From positions 150,195 to 179,691 of the forward strand of contig JBBHKE010001255.1 in NCBI GenBank assembly GCA_037447655.1: a DNA stretch of 29,497 nucleotides, given 5' to 3'. This document shows, one piece after another, positions 1-9,920 of this stretch; the stretch's first letter is position 1; each line of letters begins with the position of its first letter. This DNA comes from Zygnema cylindricum. Taxonomy: Eukaryota > Streptophyta > Zygnematophyceae > Zygnematales > Zygnemataceae. The translations under genes and the position numbers were made by a program. The notes under the pieces are model-generated. The model was given only the letters and a program-made list of their open reading frames with translations, was not told the DNA's origin and made no database searches.

Positions 1-915
1 CATTTCAGAGGAGAGAGAGAGAGATGAAGACAGGTCAATCTAGAATTCTGCTCAGCTTACATTACAACTCTTACTGAAAGTCTTTACTTAAATATGACTG
101 ATTTTAACAGCTTTTCTCTCACTTCCCCTTAACAAGAATTGGAAATGAGAAGAAACACAGAGACTTTACCTCCTTTATAAACTCTACCTTAACGTCTTAA
201 GGGTCTGCAATGTGTTTTATGTGTCAATGAAATAAGTGTATAACAAAGTATCAGTTTTCCCTTTCTTTTTCGACAAAAAACTGCCATTCTGAATGACTAT
301 TCAAATTCGATTTTACTCCAATGATACTTTACATATGGAGGTCCTCTCCTTTTCTTTTTGGGTCAACTTTTTTCAGTCTTCAATTCTTTCAAGCCATGTC
401 CAAAGGAACAACGTCGTGTATTATTATGAGAGTATGTATTGGCCTCTCAAACTTGTTTTCTCTGAGCACAATTGTATTTTTTTTTTAAATGGATCATCAA
501 AAGGTAAGACATTCGCTTTTTATTCCGGCAGTAAATTCAACAAACGTTGATGGAGAAAACTGATGTGAGAAGCAAAAAAAAACGTGAACTCATAAACCAT
601 TCAACTTCTTTTCATGCAACTCCCAAAAATGCTCTAGGAAGCTTGTGCTCATATTTTGCTCGAAAAACAAACCTCCTCTGCAAACTTTGCAAAGATAATT
701 TCTGCTTAGGCTTTCCAAAGCTCAGCTACTTGTCAAAGTACCCAACCAGAGCTTCAGTTACGCTTAAAACAATCAAATAGCTTTGCATATTACTCCAGGT
801 TCTCAAGTTTAAAGTAATTCCCTTTCTTATGAGTCACCTTCAGATCTGAAATGGCATGTTTTTCACTCGCTTTGACTCAGCAATCGTAGGATTGGGTCAA
901 TCATTTAAAACTGAC
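1..915. other. No assignable gene; intron or 3' part of the minus-strand gene
   Basis: This stretch lies downstream of the last recognised exon of the minus-strand gene (donor at 915-914). I expected a further exon completing a coiled coil, because the family continues with a leucine/lysine-rich helix at this point, but found no convincing one. Small open frames here (for example 293-550 and 547-780, plus) have low-complexity composition and no recognisable domain. A GA-dinucleotide run sits at 11-23. The gene's last exon may lie left of position 1, or be short and missed. Confidence 0.5.
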
Positions 916-1016
916 CTGTAAAGCCTCAATACGGCCCAAAAGAACCTCCATTGACTCCACTGTTTCCCCTCTATTATCTGTCTGCTCCAATTCCTTGTTG
1001 CCACCTGGCGCTCCAG
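916..1016 (-). CDS. Exon 4 of the plant nuclear-type protein gene
   Basis: The frame encodes NKELEQTDNRGE, then MEVLLGRIEALQ, and ends at donor CAG/GTCAGT (915-910). The IEALQ helix fits the start of the C-terminal coiled coil expected in the family. The donor is clear. The acceptor is less certain: CCATGTCAG ending at 1017 gives the required phase, and CGCCAG a few bases further on would also keep it. Confidence 0.5.
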
Positions 1017-4000
1017 CTGACATGGACCCATAACCAGCACCAGCACCCTTCAGAAATACCCAAAACTTATACCCAAAACATTAAGAAAAACACGAAGAAA
1101 CACCCAAACACGAAGAAAACGCCCAAAATTACGGCACATTTCTCAAAAAAATGATAATTGCATCTGCATTGGACGAAGGTGAAAATACTCGTTCTGTTGC
1201 GAAATCCCAAATGTAAAATGCGTTCCTATTCAGGATCCAAACAACCACACATGTAACTTTGAGGCATGGATGGGAAATGTTGAAAAAAACTAGTAAAAAC
1301 AAATAAACAACAATCAGGTTAACGTGAATTCAAGAGGTAATCCTGGCGGAATGAACTTACATTGAGCTTGGTGGTCATGGCTACTGTCCTCGTCTCCATT
1401 TTTTTTAGCGGTTTTCCGGCGTTTAACTGGACACATACACGTAAAATTGTAAAACCTAACATCAATAAGTTTGTGAAACATAATTGGAGATAAAGCCGGC
1501 AATTCAGAACCAAAGATCACAAAAAGCTGAAAGCCGCAAGAACAATGAAACTTTTCTCCTCTGTAGTTCCCCCTCAAATAGGATTCAGAAACTCAACTAC
1601 CACCCTAAATTAGATTAATAAATCATAGAACAACACTTACTTCAGAACAGCCACATTCTGTAAGCCAAAAGTTAGAAGGCAATTACTTCTAAGTGCTATA
1701 AAGAGAATCAGACCAAGCCAGAAATTTGTTTAGCACCTATAATACAATCCTCCCAAAAAAAAAAAAAACTCACCGAATCGCGAAAATAGAGGATGTCTAG
1801 TGAGGTGCTCATCGGCATCCTCCTGGTCTTCAACTTTCTTTCGTCTTTGTCTTCTCAATAATCTTTTTTTCCTTTTTTGTACCCAAACTGCTCCTGTTCT
1901 GGCCGCATGCTCTCCGTGGTCGTCTAAAATCCCAACTGGAGGATGATCACTTTCTACAAAAACATCCATTGGTGTCTTTTCCAACGGAGGACTATTGTTC
2001 CCAGACAGTCCCTCTTGAATTTTATTGCTTTCAGGGACAACGGTATCGGCATTTCCCTCAACTTTCCCACTACCAGAAGCTTCCAAACGATGGTCATTTG
2101 AAACAGATTCGAAATTCCATGGTGGGAAAATACCGTCTATATTGTCAACCGACATGGAAGTGCCATTAAGAGGCATATCAGATGTCAATTGGTGATGCGC
2201 AGATGCAGTTTCTTTCAATTGAGATTGTGATAAGGTTCTAAATTCAGGATCTATGGCAAAAGAATCAGGTAGAGAAACAGCTAAGGGTTTTGATTCAGGA
2301 GGTTCTTGTACAGATGGCGAGTCTGATGGAGAACCTAAAGTGGGAAAATGTTGAGGAACAGAACCGTTGCCATTTTCACTTTGCGTATGTCTGAAATCTG
2401 TTGTATTCATATGTACAACTCCCAGATTCCCTAATTCACCTTCTGGAGTGATCACCAATGCCATATCTTCCGTAATCTCTTTCAATAAACTTTCACCTCC
2501 TGGCTGTCCGCTTAAAATAACCCCCTTCGAGTTCCGAAGTTTGTCCAAAATTTGACTATACCGGTTTTGCAAAACTGTCAATTCTCGTGTGCGAAGTTCC
2601 AACCATCGACATCGCCATTCAATGCCACGTCGATATTCCTTCCATTCTGCGTTTAACGGCCTTTTTCTGTCCAAAGCCAAGAAAAAAACCGAGGGAGATA
2701 ATAGCCTTTAACAAAACAATGTAATAGCTACATTTCCAAAACACAAACATCACTGCAAATTTGACACCAACATGGCTGTGATCCTTAAAACAATGTCTGG
2801 CAGTCATAAAGTAATGTTATATCAAGTTTTTATCATCAAAGTTGTAAGAAAGAGCGGTCCAGGTTTAGTTGCAGTAAACTATGAAGCATAAAAAAAACAG
2901 GAGTGTAAACCTTCGATTATACACCATTCATACTAACACAATCTCATGGCTATGGAAAAGAAATTTGACTAAGTTCAGAGCAACGAATGAATAAAGAAGA
3001 TAGCAGTTCGAAACCTTTTACCATAGCCAGTCAAAAATTGTCATTTACCGTAAGCTCAGAAAACAACAGCACTCCTCTTTAAACTCTTTTAACTCCATAA
3101 TTACGATTGACCATACTACCTTTAAGCGCTACAGTTTAGAGCCTACACATAGGTGGCTGTAGACCAGGCAACCACAAACCATAAAGTTTGTGGACAAAGA
3201 GCATCCATCACCATTTCTTTTACGTACGTGACTTGGCACATTCTTTCCAGCCAATGCAATATTCATCCAGACAATGGACATCGTTATTAAAAAAATAATA
3301 ACTAGTGTTAACATGAGAATAGAACTAATAATTATAGTATAGGGTTATGTAATGTGCCAGCCTGCAGTCCACTTGTATAATCCTCAAAACAATCGAATTA
3401 GTGTTATTAACTCTAATAGGACTGAAAATTGCAACTACGGTGAATGGTGTATACAGAAAAAAAGTAGACATACGTCAAGAATAAATGGCAATTAATGGCG
3501 TAATGGCACAAAGCAGATAGCGCCAAATCTGCTTTGGTTAACATCTTATTCACAAACGCACTTGAAGGTCACATGTTTTCATTCCGAATCATGTGAAGTT
3601 TAGAGAACCATAGAGCAAAAAGTAACAAGCTTTGATATAGTATGCCAATTCTAAAATTCAACCCATACACCTTCAACAAACAACACCCTGACTGTATGCC
3701 ACTTTTCCCAAGAAAGACAAAAAATTGAGAACATAACACAATGTCTTAAAACAGACACTTATGCCCTTTGCAAAGTTACAAGCTCTAAAAAGGTTTTCAA
3801 AAAAGCAATGCGATGAATTCATAACTAGGAATAGTATCCAGCTTATTAGCTCCAAAAACAGATCCCTTTCTATTCCTAAGACATTCACATCACGTTCTTT
3901 TGAATCTCGTGAAATCGTCACTTAAATTTCATAAGTTACAGCATTTAAAACCGTTCTCAACAATAATATCCTTCTCGACAATTAAAATCCAATAACTCGT

Positions 4001-6413
4001 GCCAAAATGACATTTCAAAAAAAAAAGTTGCGACAAAAGCTGTTCGGTGAAAGTCAGTTTTTTCGTCTAAACGATTTATTCGTGTCTATTTAATGCTTCC
4101 AACTTCAAACAGAGTCTGACACCATCGGTTAGATCGTTCTTAGCCCGGAATAGCCCAAAGAAATAAAATGGGTATGCAGAACATCTTAAAATGTCATAGA
4201 ATCCGCCTACTTTAGAACTCTATGATGGCCTACTATAATAAGACCGTTAACTCCTTTACACAAATGCCCATTTTTTAGATAAACAAAGTCTTTGTTCCAT
4301 GATCACCTCTTAATCAATTAGAAGAATTGTGCGAGTCCAATGGCATTCTTTCATGCCACTATTTCAATTTTCTGCTCTCCTCAGCTTCAAGACCTGCACG
4401 CCTCTCACATTGGCGTGGGACGTCAATTTAACACACCGGACTTCTTGACTTATAAAAAGCAGGACATGTGTGGCAAATTGTTACACCTCTAAGCTTTATA
4501 ATGACCCCTGGTTTATTGGGTTTCGTATTATAACAAGGACAGGATTCCAATACATACATACTCTATGCTGAACAAAGATAACACCCACGTATTATCGCTC
4601 TATGAATAGCATTCCGTCGAGCATACGTGTGTAGAAGTAATAAGCATCAAATCTGCATCGGGCTAAACAATACTACGATAAAGACAGTCGACGAGGTTAC
4701 AAGATATCCATGAATCAGCTCGTGTCGCTGACACTGATTTTAGACTCTCAAGGTAAAAAGGCGGCAGGAGCGAATCGTTATTAGAATCAAACATTCCAGG
4801 CAGCCAAAAGTGGTTATTCTGTGATTGACCATTGGATTTTTTTCCAAGAACAGTCTTACCTTTCGATTGTGATGTCACAATTGAAAATCAAAAAACTAAA
4901 AGTATTTTGACTGCCCAAAAAATGTTTAGCTCTAATAACGATGGGAGTGCAGAGATCGATAAGAGCGACCAGCAGTGAGAATAAAGACTTAGAACCTCAA
5001 AAATACAAATAGAAACGGGATGAATAAGAAAGGGCACGATAAAAAAAACATGGTTTCTTACACACCAGAAAAGAATTCAGTAATTCAACATAAGGCATCT
5101 GACTGCGTCCAATCCCAGGCCAACACAATTCCTCCTCAAAAGTATCAATTTTAGCCTTAAAAACAAAATCTCAAGCTCTGTGATGTACTTCCCGATAAAA
5201 GCAACTCTTGTCAGCATCAGTACTATGTCCCAACAAAGAGGGATATATATACACGGCCAATTTAAGCTGATTGTTCGTTAAATGCTTACATAATTGCAAA
5301 CAGAAAGCAAACAAATTAGGAATACGCCTGACATAATCACTGACTATTTTACACGCGTAATTGTAATTTAAAATGGAAGTAGCAAAAATAAATAAACTAC
5401 AACAAAATGGACTAAGGATTACTTGAAATGAGGCTAAGAAAGGGAACGGCCTTTTCTTTGATTAGTCCACAAAATGACAATATTGCAAGTGAATTCTCCA
5501 CATATCTCCAGTATATTTGGTACCATTTTCAACAAACTTCTTCTTTCCCTCCCTCCAAATTACAATCTAAATGGCTTTGGAAATGCATACGCCATCATTG
5601 CCTTCGTCGACAAATTGGGAAAATCCTAATTCGTTCGTTCATTTTCCTGTCTTTCCTTCTCTACCAATAACTTACTTTCTTAAAAGTTTCACTGCCCATT
5701 GCTTTCCTCTCACAGTAGCCTCACTATCAACTCTTTCAACTTCCAATTTCTGCTTCTTCCATTTCCTTCCCATTCTCCTCCATCCTCCTTCCCCCTCATT
5801 TTCCATCCTCCACATCCCCGCCCCTCATCCCCCTCCTCCCTCACGACTCTCTCTCTCCTTCATCAATCATCCTCATCCTCCTCTCATCCTTCCCCTCCTC
5901 CCCTCCCTCCATCCTCCTTCCGTCCTCCTCTTCTCCTTTCATTCTACACCATCCTTCAGATCTCTCCTCCCCCTCTCCTTGGATCTCCACATCGCTCTCT
6001 CCCTCCCCCACACTGCCGGCAAACGAGCTCGAACACTCCGTCGCCCGGTCCTCCGCATCCGGCCTCACCACCGGACACGTGTCGCCATTCGATTCCGTAC
6101 AGTCTCCTACTACGTCCACATGCGCCACACCATCCATGTCTTCTCCATAGCTTTGGCCCTCTCGCAGGCCGTTCCCGTACGGATATTCGTACGGTGTTCC
6201 GTACGAATAATCGTGCGGAGATTCTAGCGGATCTTCGAACGGAGATTCGAACGGAACTTGACAGGGAGTTTCGTACGGAGATCCGTACGGAGAGTTGCAC
6301 GGAGAGTTGCAAGCTTCTACTTTGCCTGTGCCTCGCGGTAACCCTAGCCCTGACTCTCTCTCGTCAGCGGCCAGCATGCAGGCGGCGCGGCTCGTGAGAA
6401 ACCGCCCGCCCAT
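916..6413 (-). CDS. Plant-specific nuclear-type protein of unknown function (spliced, 3' end missing)
   Basis: Four exons can be assembled on the minus strand: 6413-5845, 2666-1774, 1426-1361 and 1016-916. Junction phases are 2, 1, 1 and then 0, and no stop codon is introduced over 543 codons. The product has an acidic N-terminal part with the motif ECSSSF and an SDVEIQ stretch, then KRPLNAEWKEYRRG and WRCRWLELRTREL. A long polar Ser/Pro-rich linker follows, then a basic cluster (KRKKRLLRRQRRKK) that looks like a nuclear localisation signal, a second KRRK cluster, and a short helix MEVLLGRIEALQ. From memory, this order (acidic segment with an SSSF motif, W-RC-W helix, basic cluster, C-terminal coiled coil) is that of uncharacterised plant nuclear proteins. 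I know no demonstrated biochemical function and assign none. The most likely start is either M at 6413 or M at 6137; the latter has G at -3 and G at +4. The C-terminus is incomplete here. Confidence 0.72.
1361..1426 (-). CDS. Exon 3 of the plant nuclear-type protein gene
   Basis: This 66-nt exon lies between acceptor GTGTCCAG (ending 1427) and donor GTAAGT (1360-1355). Phase 1 to phase 1 matches the end of exon 2. It encodes a basic stretch, KRRKTAKKN, followed by an acidic and polar stretch, GDEDSSHDHQAQ. It is too short to recognise alone; phase and strong splice signals support it. Confidence 0.6.
1774..2666 (-). CDS. Exon 2 of the plant nuclear-type protein gene (conserved core)
   Basis: This 893-nt exon starts after CAG at 2669-2667 and ends at a strong donor G/GTGAGT (1773-1769). 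Its first 40 codons hold the conserved Trp-rich helix (EWRCRWLELRTREL), followed by a probable coiled-coil piece (NRYSQILDKLRNSKG). The central ~220 residues are polar, rich in Ser, Pro, Asp and Glu, and probably disordered. The end has the basic run KRKKRLLRRQRRKK, then HPLFSRFG. The first in-frame ATG (2680) lies upstream of the acceptor and inside intron sequence, so it is unlikely to be the start of the protein. Confidence 0.75.
2667..5844 (-). other. Intron 1 (about 3.2 kb)
   Basis: The donor GTGAGG at 5844 and the acceptor CTTTGGACAG ending at 2667, preceded by a T-run on the minus strand, bound the intron. The interior is AT-rich with no long open frame and no recognised transposon domain on either strand. 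It begins inside the purine-rich tract that also covers the end of exon 1. I see no internal gene or RNA in it. Confidence 0.6.
5720..6000. repeat. Polypyrimidine/polypurine strand-asymmetric tract
   Basis: The plus strand is almost only C and T for about 280 bases, with TCCTC and CCCTCC words repeated imperfectly. The minus strand is therefore GA-rich and encodes the Glu/Gly/Arg-rich end of exon 1, then the first bases of intron 1. Such tracts can form triplex structures and act as purine-rich splicing enhancers; either role here is inference. Confidence 0.7.
5845..6413 (-). CDS. Exon 1 of the plant nuclear-type protein gene
   Basis: The frame is open from ATG 6413-6411 to the donor at 5844-5843 (TC/GTGAGG). 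This is the only GT in this part that gives the phase-2 junction required by exon 2 without making a stop. The first ~90 residues include an 11-unit tetrapeptide array of the type SPYG/SPYE/TPYE, encoded by the 12-bp minisatellite at 6181-6312. After M93 (6137) comes a normal-looking acidic region with CSSSF and SDVEIQ, then a Glu/Gly/Arg-rich tail encoded by a purine-rich strand. If translation starts at 6137, the minisatellite is 5' UTR rather than coding. The donor has C instead of G at -1, so it is somewhat weak. Confidence 0.62.
6181..6312. repeat. 12-bp minisatellite, 11 units, consensus GGAGATTCGTAC
   Basis: Eleven consecutive 12-bp units can be laid out without gaps, each starting GGA or a one-base variant and most ending in CGTAC or CGAAC. 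The period is a multiple of three and units lack stops, so the array stays open in several frames on both strands. In the gene's frame (minus) each unit encodes one tetrapeptide close to SPYE. Unit divergence shows the array is not recent. Confidence 0.9.
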
Positions 6414-6500
6414 GCCCCGCCGTGCACTCGCGCACGCGCGCTGCCTCTCGCCCGCCGTCTCTCTCGCGCGCGAGGCTCATGTCTCGGCTCCTGCGGGCTG
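6360..6500 (-). promoter_or_regulatory. CpG-rich 5' region of the minus-strand gene
   Basis: This block is much richer in CG dinucleotides (runs of CGCGCG and GCGCAC) than the flanks and overlaps the candidate start at 6413. Its position at the 5' end of a conserved gene suggests a core promoter or 5' UTR. I see no clear TATA box. Transcription probably starts near or upstream of 6500. Confidence 0.45.
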
Positions 6501-6519
6501 GCGGGAGGACAGGGGAGCT

Positions 6520-6712
6520 GTACGGACGACAGTACGAAGGAAGCCTGTGTTGAGGACTTCAGAAAATGAACCAGGTAATGTTGTACAGAAGGTACAGAAG
6601 GTACATCTTGTGGAACCAGTGACGTACGGATGCTTGGATCATGGGGATACAGGATAGGAGATGCTGGACAGTGTACACGGTACAAAGTACATACGGTCAT
6701 GATAATGTGTAC
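6520..6712 (-). promoter_or_regulatory. GTAC-dense upstream region (ten GTAC in 193 bp)
   Basis: GTAC occurs at 6520, 6532, 6583, 6592, 6601, 6624, 6673, 6680, 6687 and 6709. Under even base composition fewer than one is expected in this length. GTAC is the core bound by plant SBP/SPL transcription factors, including the copper regulator SPL7/CRR1. The region lies just upstream of the minus-strand gene. A regulatory role is inference; GTAC is also self-complementary, so simple repeat spread is an alternative. Confidence 0.45.
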
Positions 6713-8690
6713 GGGAAGATCAGCGAAGTTTCGTAAGTCTCGTTTGGGACGAATCAAGCAGAATATTTTCTGCTGGCGGTTACATTCTGCCACCGACACT
6801 TTCCGTTGTCCATATGCGAAGGAATATCGCCCGCCTTGACGAACTGCGAAGGCTGGCGGCCCTACTCGATACGGACAAAGTGCATATTGAGTAGACCGAT
6901 GCGGATGCACTGGTGGAATCAGAGGTCGCAAACGGTCAACCGAAACCGTGAACGACCGTTAACCGACCGCCCGCGTCGGATCCGGAACGGCATCGGTTGC
7001 CAAATTTGGGGGGCCGGGCGGATTTGGGCGGTTGATTCACATAAAAAAAAAAAAAAACGGTTACGGTCGGGTAAGCAAAACACGAAAAAAAATGAAAATT
7101 TTGTACTATCCATACAATCCAACATAAACGTACTTTAATGGTATACGGGAGATGTACCATTAATTTTTTACTTATTCGGGTATGGGCGGGTACGGGTAGT
7201 CGCTAGAAATAGAGTTTCGGTTAACATTTATTTTCGTAACCGCGTTCCGGTTAACGATTAACAATTTTGGAGAGAGACATAACCCGGTCGGGCGTCAAGT
7301 ACTCAGATTTTGAAAAAAAAAACAGTCGGTTTCAATTATCTAAAATTTTGACTTTTGGAACTCTAGCGTAAATAAAACTGTAAAACACCAGACTAGCAGT
7401 GTCTAAATGTTATCTTTTAGTTCAAACCTTAAGCTTCTTATTTTAATGTACAATGTCAAAAGACAACAACTCACCCAACACTTAGCCCTGTTTGGGACAA
7501 ACCAAACTGAACCGTTCTTTACATGTCGGTTTCTCAAAATCGTTAACAGTTTGAATCATTTTGGTTCGGTTCGTGCGATCTCAAAGCTTATTGGCTTGGT
7601 TCGTCGCATGCAAACCTGAATGAACAGATACACCAGTGTACTTTAGTATGTTAAATGCGATAAGTATGAAGAAGTACGGGTAAAAGTGGGGGGTATACCG
7701 GGCGGTTGAGGGGCGGGAGGCGATAAGCAGGGTGATTGAGGGGGTGGCAAGAGTAAACTGGAGTGTGTTACCGTGTAAACTAAATAATTTTAAGGGTTTG
7801 ATCGGTACGAGTCAGCCACGTGAACCCTTTGGTTTGGTTTGCTAACTTGTAGTGTTGTGTATCGAGTAAATACAAATATCGCGATATAGAATCAGATATA
7901 GATATATCGAAATGTTGGTATGTGAAATTAGCCAATATATCGCTCCAGAACTAGCAAAAATTATTGCGATATAATAGGTGGTTAGAAGGGGGGTGGCGGC
8001 GTAAAGCTTAAGTACGGAAGTAAGGACAAAAAAATACAAAGGTACTGTACTATTCTAATTTGAATTCAGGATTCAAACTAAATCGTTAGGTTCATTCAAA
8101 TGGAAAACTAGCCGAAACCACCAAACCAAACCGAGTGATCTTCTTACGTAAATGTGTGTTCCCATGTAGCCGTAACCTATTCTTCTTACTTAGTTTTATA
8201 GTGAAGATTCTCCATAATACTTTTCAAAAAGTTCCTTTGGGTACTTTCGCATGTGCTAAAGTTACACTTATTTTATGTCGTTTTCCTCCATAACTTAGAA
8301 AAAAACGAGAAAATTTGCAGCCATACTAAATAATTGAAATTACCACCATACAACTTGCGTTACCTTGAAACTTTATATGTACTGCAGTTTGTCGCCTACC
8401 ACGATGTAATTTGTCGTCTAGCCCATTTCCACCCACTTTCGCATCTTTCCAGCTCATTTTCAAACTTTACATAAAATCACCTCGCGAGGTGATTTAAAAA
8501 AAAAATCCATGAGGTGAATGAATAGGTAATGTTGTCGCACGTGTCGGAAGATTTTGACAATTTTTGTACGCGGAGTACAAAAAAAAAAACCCCACTGCAC
8601 GTTTCTAGCCTGTGCGTATTGTTTTCCATCACTGATTTCCTTACAAGGGCCTGTTACATTTCCTTGAAATCCGGGATTTGGCAGGTCCCA
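6713..8690. other. Gene-free region, probably degraded transposon debris
   Basis: I find no conserved coding region here. Notable pieces are a 14-15 base A-run near 7043, GGTTAACGG-type repeats between 6935 and 7260, a cluster of CGATAT/ATATCG palindromic words at 7860-7975, and AAACCAAACC/GGTTTGGTTT words near 7830 and 8125. Short open frames here have no recognisable domain. Confidence 0.6.
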
Positions 8691-8696
8691 TACTAG

Positions 8697-8790
8697 GGAA
8701 AAGTGAGTCGGTCAAGGCTCGAACTTGGGACCTCTGACTTGAGCAGTCAACACACTAACCACTATGCCACCAGCTGGATGTAGAGCCTGG
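8697..8790 (-). repeat. tRNA-derived SINE-like segment
   Basis: The minus strand has a box A-like TGGCATAGTGG (8769-8759) followed 33 bases later by a box B-like AAGTTCGAGCC (8726-8716). Order and spacing fit the internal RNA polymerase III promoter of a tRNA-derived SINE. A full tRNA cloverleaf is not apparent, so a working tRNA gene is unlikely. I cannot fix the ends or see target-site duplications. Confidence 0.4.
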
Positions 8791-8900
8791 CGAGTCCGTA
8801 CCTATTTATTTTAGGCGACTTTGAGAGTGAACTATCACATTCTACCCCGTATTTTACCGGCATTCACGTGCCACCCCAACACCCCCCCTCACGGGAAGGA

Positions 8901-9905
8901 TATTGAAATCACTAGATTTAGGGGGTATTTTCTAGGTCTCAATATATTAATAAAAGGCAAAAGGAAAATCGTAGGTTGCGTGCCTCCACCTCCTCTTTCT
9001 AGCCGCAATACTTGTTCTAATCACTGAAGGAAAGAGAGGGTGGTGGATCCATGGCTGCCTCAGCTCCATAGGCAAGACTAAAGAGTGACATAAGTCACTC
9101 TCAACAAAAAGGTGAGTCCGGCAGAACTCGAACCTCTGATTGGCAGAGCGAGGCGTGGCCTTCAGTTCAAACCTGTCTGTCGTAGGAGTTCGTTAGACTA
9201 CATAGGGTTTGAATTTTATTTAAATATTGTTTAGGAAATTTAATTCGATTAACGGAATTACGGATGAAAAACATGGAAACTAGTTAAAGTATGGTCAAAA
9301 CTTGAACCCGCACAAAACAATTATACCAGACATTTGTTTTAACAGCTAATATTAGAAGTCGGTTAGGATTCAACAGCACATATCATCCCCGATATCTCGA
9401 AATGGCTGCTTTCGCGGTTTTTCGGGCATGACATGATCTAGTGCCACGTGGCAAAATAGCATTAAGAAGAAGAAATCTCGGGGAGTATGAGGACGAGTCC
9501 GAAGGAGACATGCGTCCACTCTATGGCCTTGTCGTACACAAGGCGTACAAAAAAGACATCGGCCATAGTACCTTTATGTACTGTACACTCTTGTGATTGG
9601 AGGGTACATCAGTAGATTGGGGTTGTGAGAGGGGTTTAGGACTTAGAGAATTTAGGAGGTAGCCGCCTCTCTCCCAAAAAGCTTGTATAAATCTTCGCAT
9701 CTTTGCCACTTATAATTTATCACCTGGTTTGGCGTTTTTGGGGATTCTTTTTGCTGCGAACTCGGGGAGTCCAGACTGCACACGGGTGTATTCAGATTGT
9801 CTATTTGCCAACTTGGGTAGCACTGGTCTTAGTTGAAAGTGGGCCAGTCAAAAACTGCCTTGAGGCTTTTAAATTCTTTAGTTCAATGTGGGATATAGTA
9901 TTACA
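8901..9905 (+). repeat. 5' LTR of element C
   Basis: Colinear islands match the LTRs of A and B: GAAATC near 8904, TATTTTCTAGGTCT near 8925, CCATGGCTGCCT near 9049, ATAGGGTTTGAATTTT near 9203, the CACGTG at 9445, a GTAC cluster at 9534-9608, GATTCTTTTTGCTGC near 9744 and TTTGCCAACTTGGGTAGCA near 9806. It ends ...TTACA at 9905, one base before the PBS. The 5' boundary is approximate. Confidence 0.7.
9116..9180 (-). repeat. Degenerate tRNA-like module in LTR C (antisense)
   Basis: At the position where LTRs A and B carry a tRNA-Arg-like segment, LTR C has a box B-like GGTTCGAGTTC on the minus strand. The surrounding sequence is too diverged to show a box A clearly. The strand is the same relative to the element (antisense) as in A and B. 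Confidence 0.35.
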
Positions 9906-9906
9906 A

Positions 9907-9920
9907 GTTATGGGCCGACC
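9907..9920 (+). other. Primer-binding site of element C (half-tRNA iMet type)
   Basis: GTTATGGGCCGACC matches the complement of the anticodon arm of plant initiator tRNA-Met (5' half ending in the anticodon loop/stem) at 13 of 14 positions. It lies one base after the LTR end. It contains the ATG (9910-9912) from which Gag similarity with element A begins. Confidence 0.75.

Noticed and set aside
293-780. Two small plus-strand open frames
   Set aside because: No domain, low complexity, and opposite to the host gene; chance open frames are common at this length.
5571-6397. Long open frames on the plus strand (218 and 232 codons)
   Set aside because: They arise from the pyrimidine-rich tract and the stop-free 12-bp repeat; the composition is Ser/Pro/Leu/His low complexity and the minus strand carries the conserved gene.
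6344-6931. 195-codon open frame on the minus strand upstream of exon 1
   Set aside because: It overlaps the CpG-rich promoter region, has no recognisable domain and is in a different frame from exon 1.
7855-7985. Cluster of ATATCG/CGATAT palindromes as a possible element end
   Set aside because: No paired terminal repeat or duplication could be found; treated as AT-rich background.
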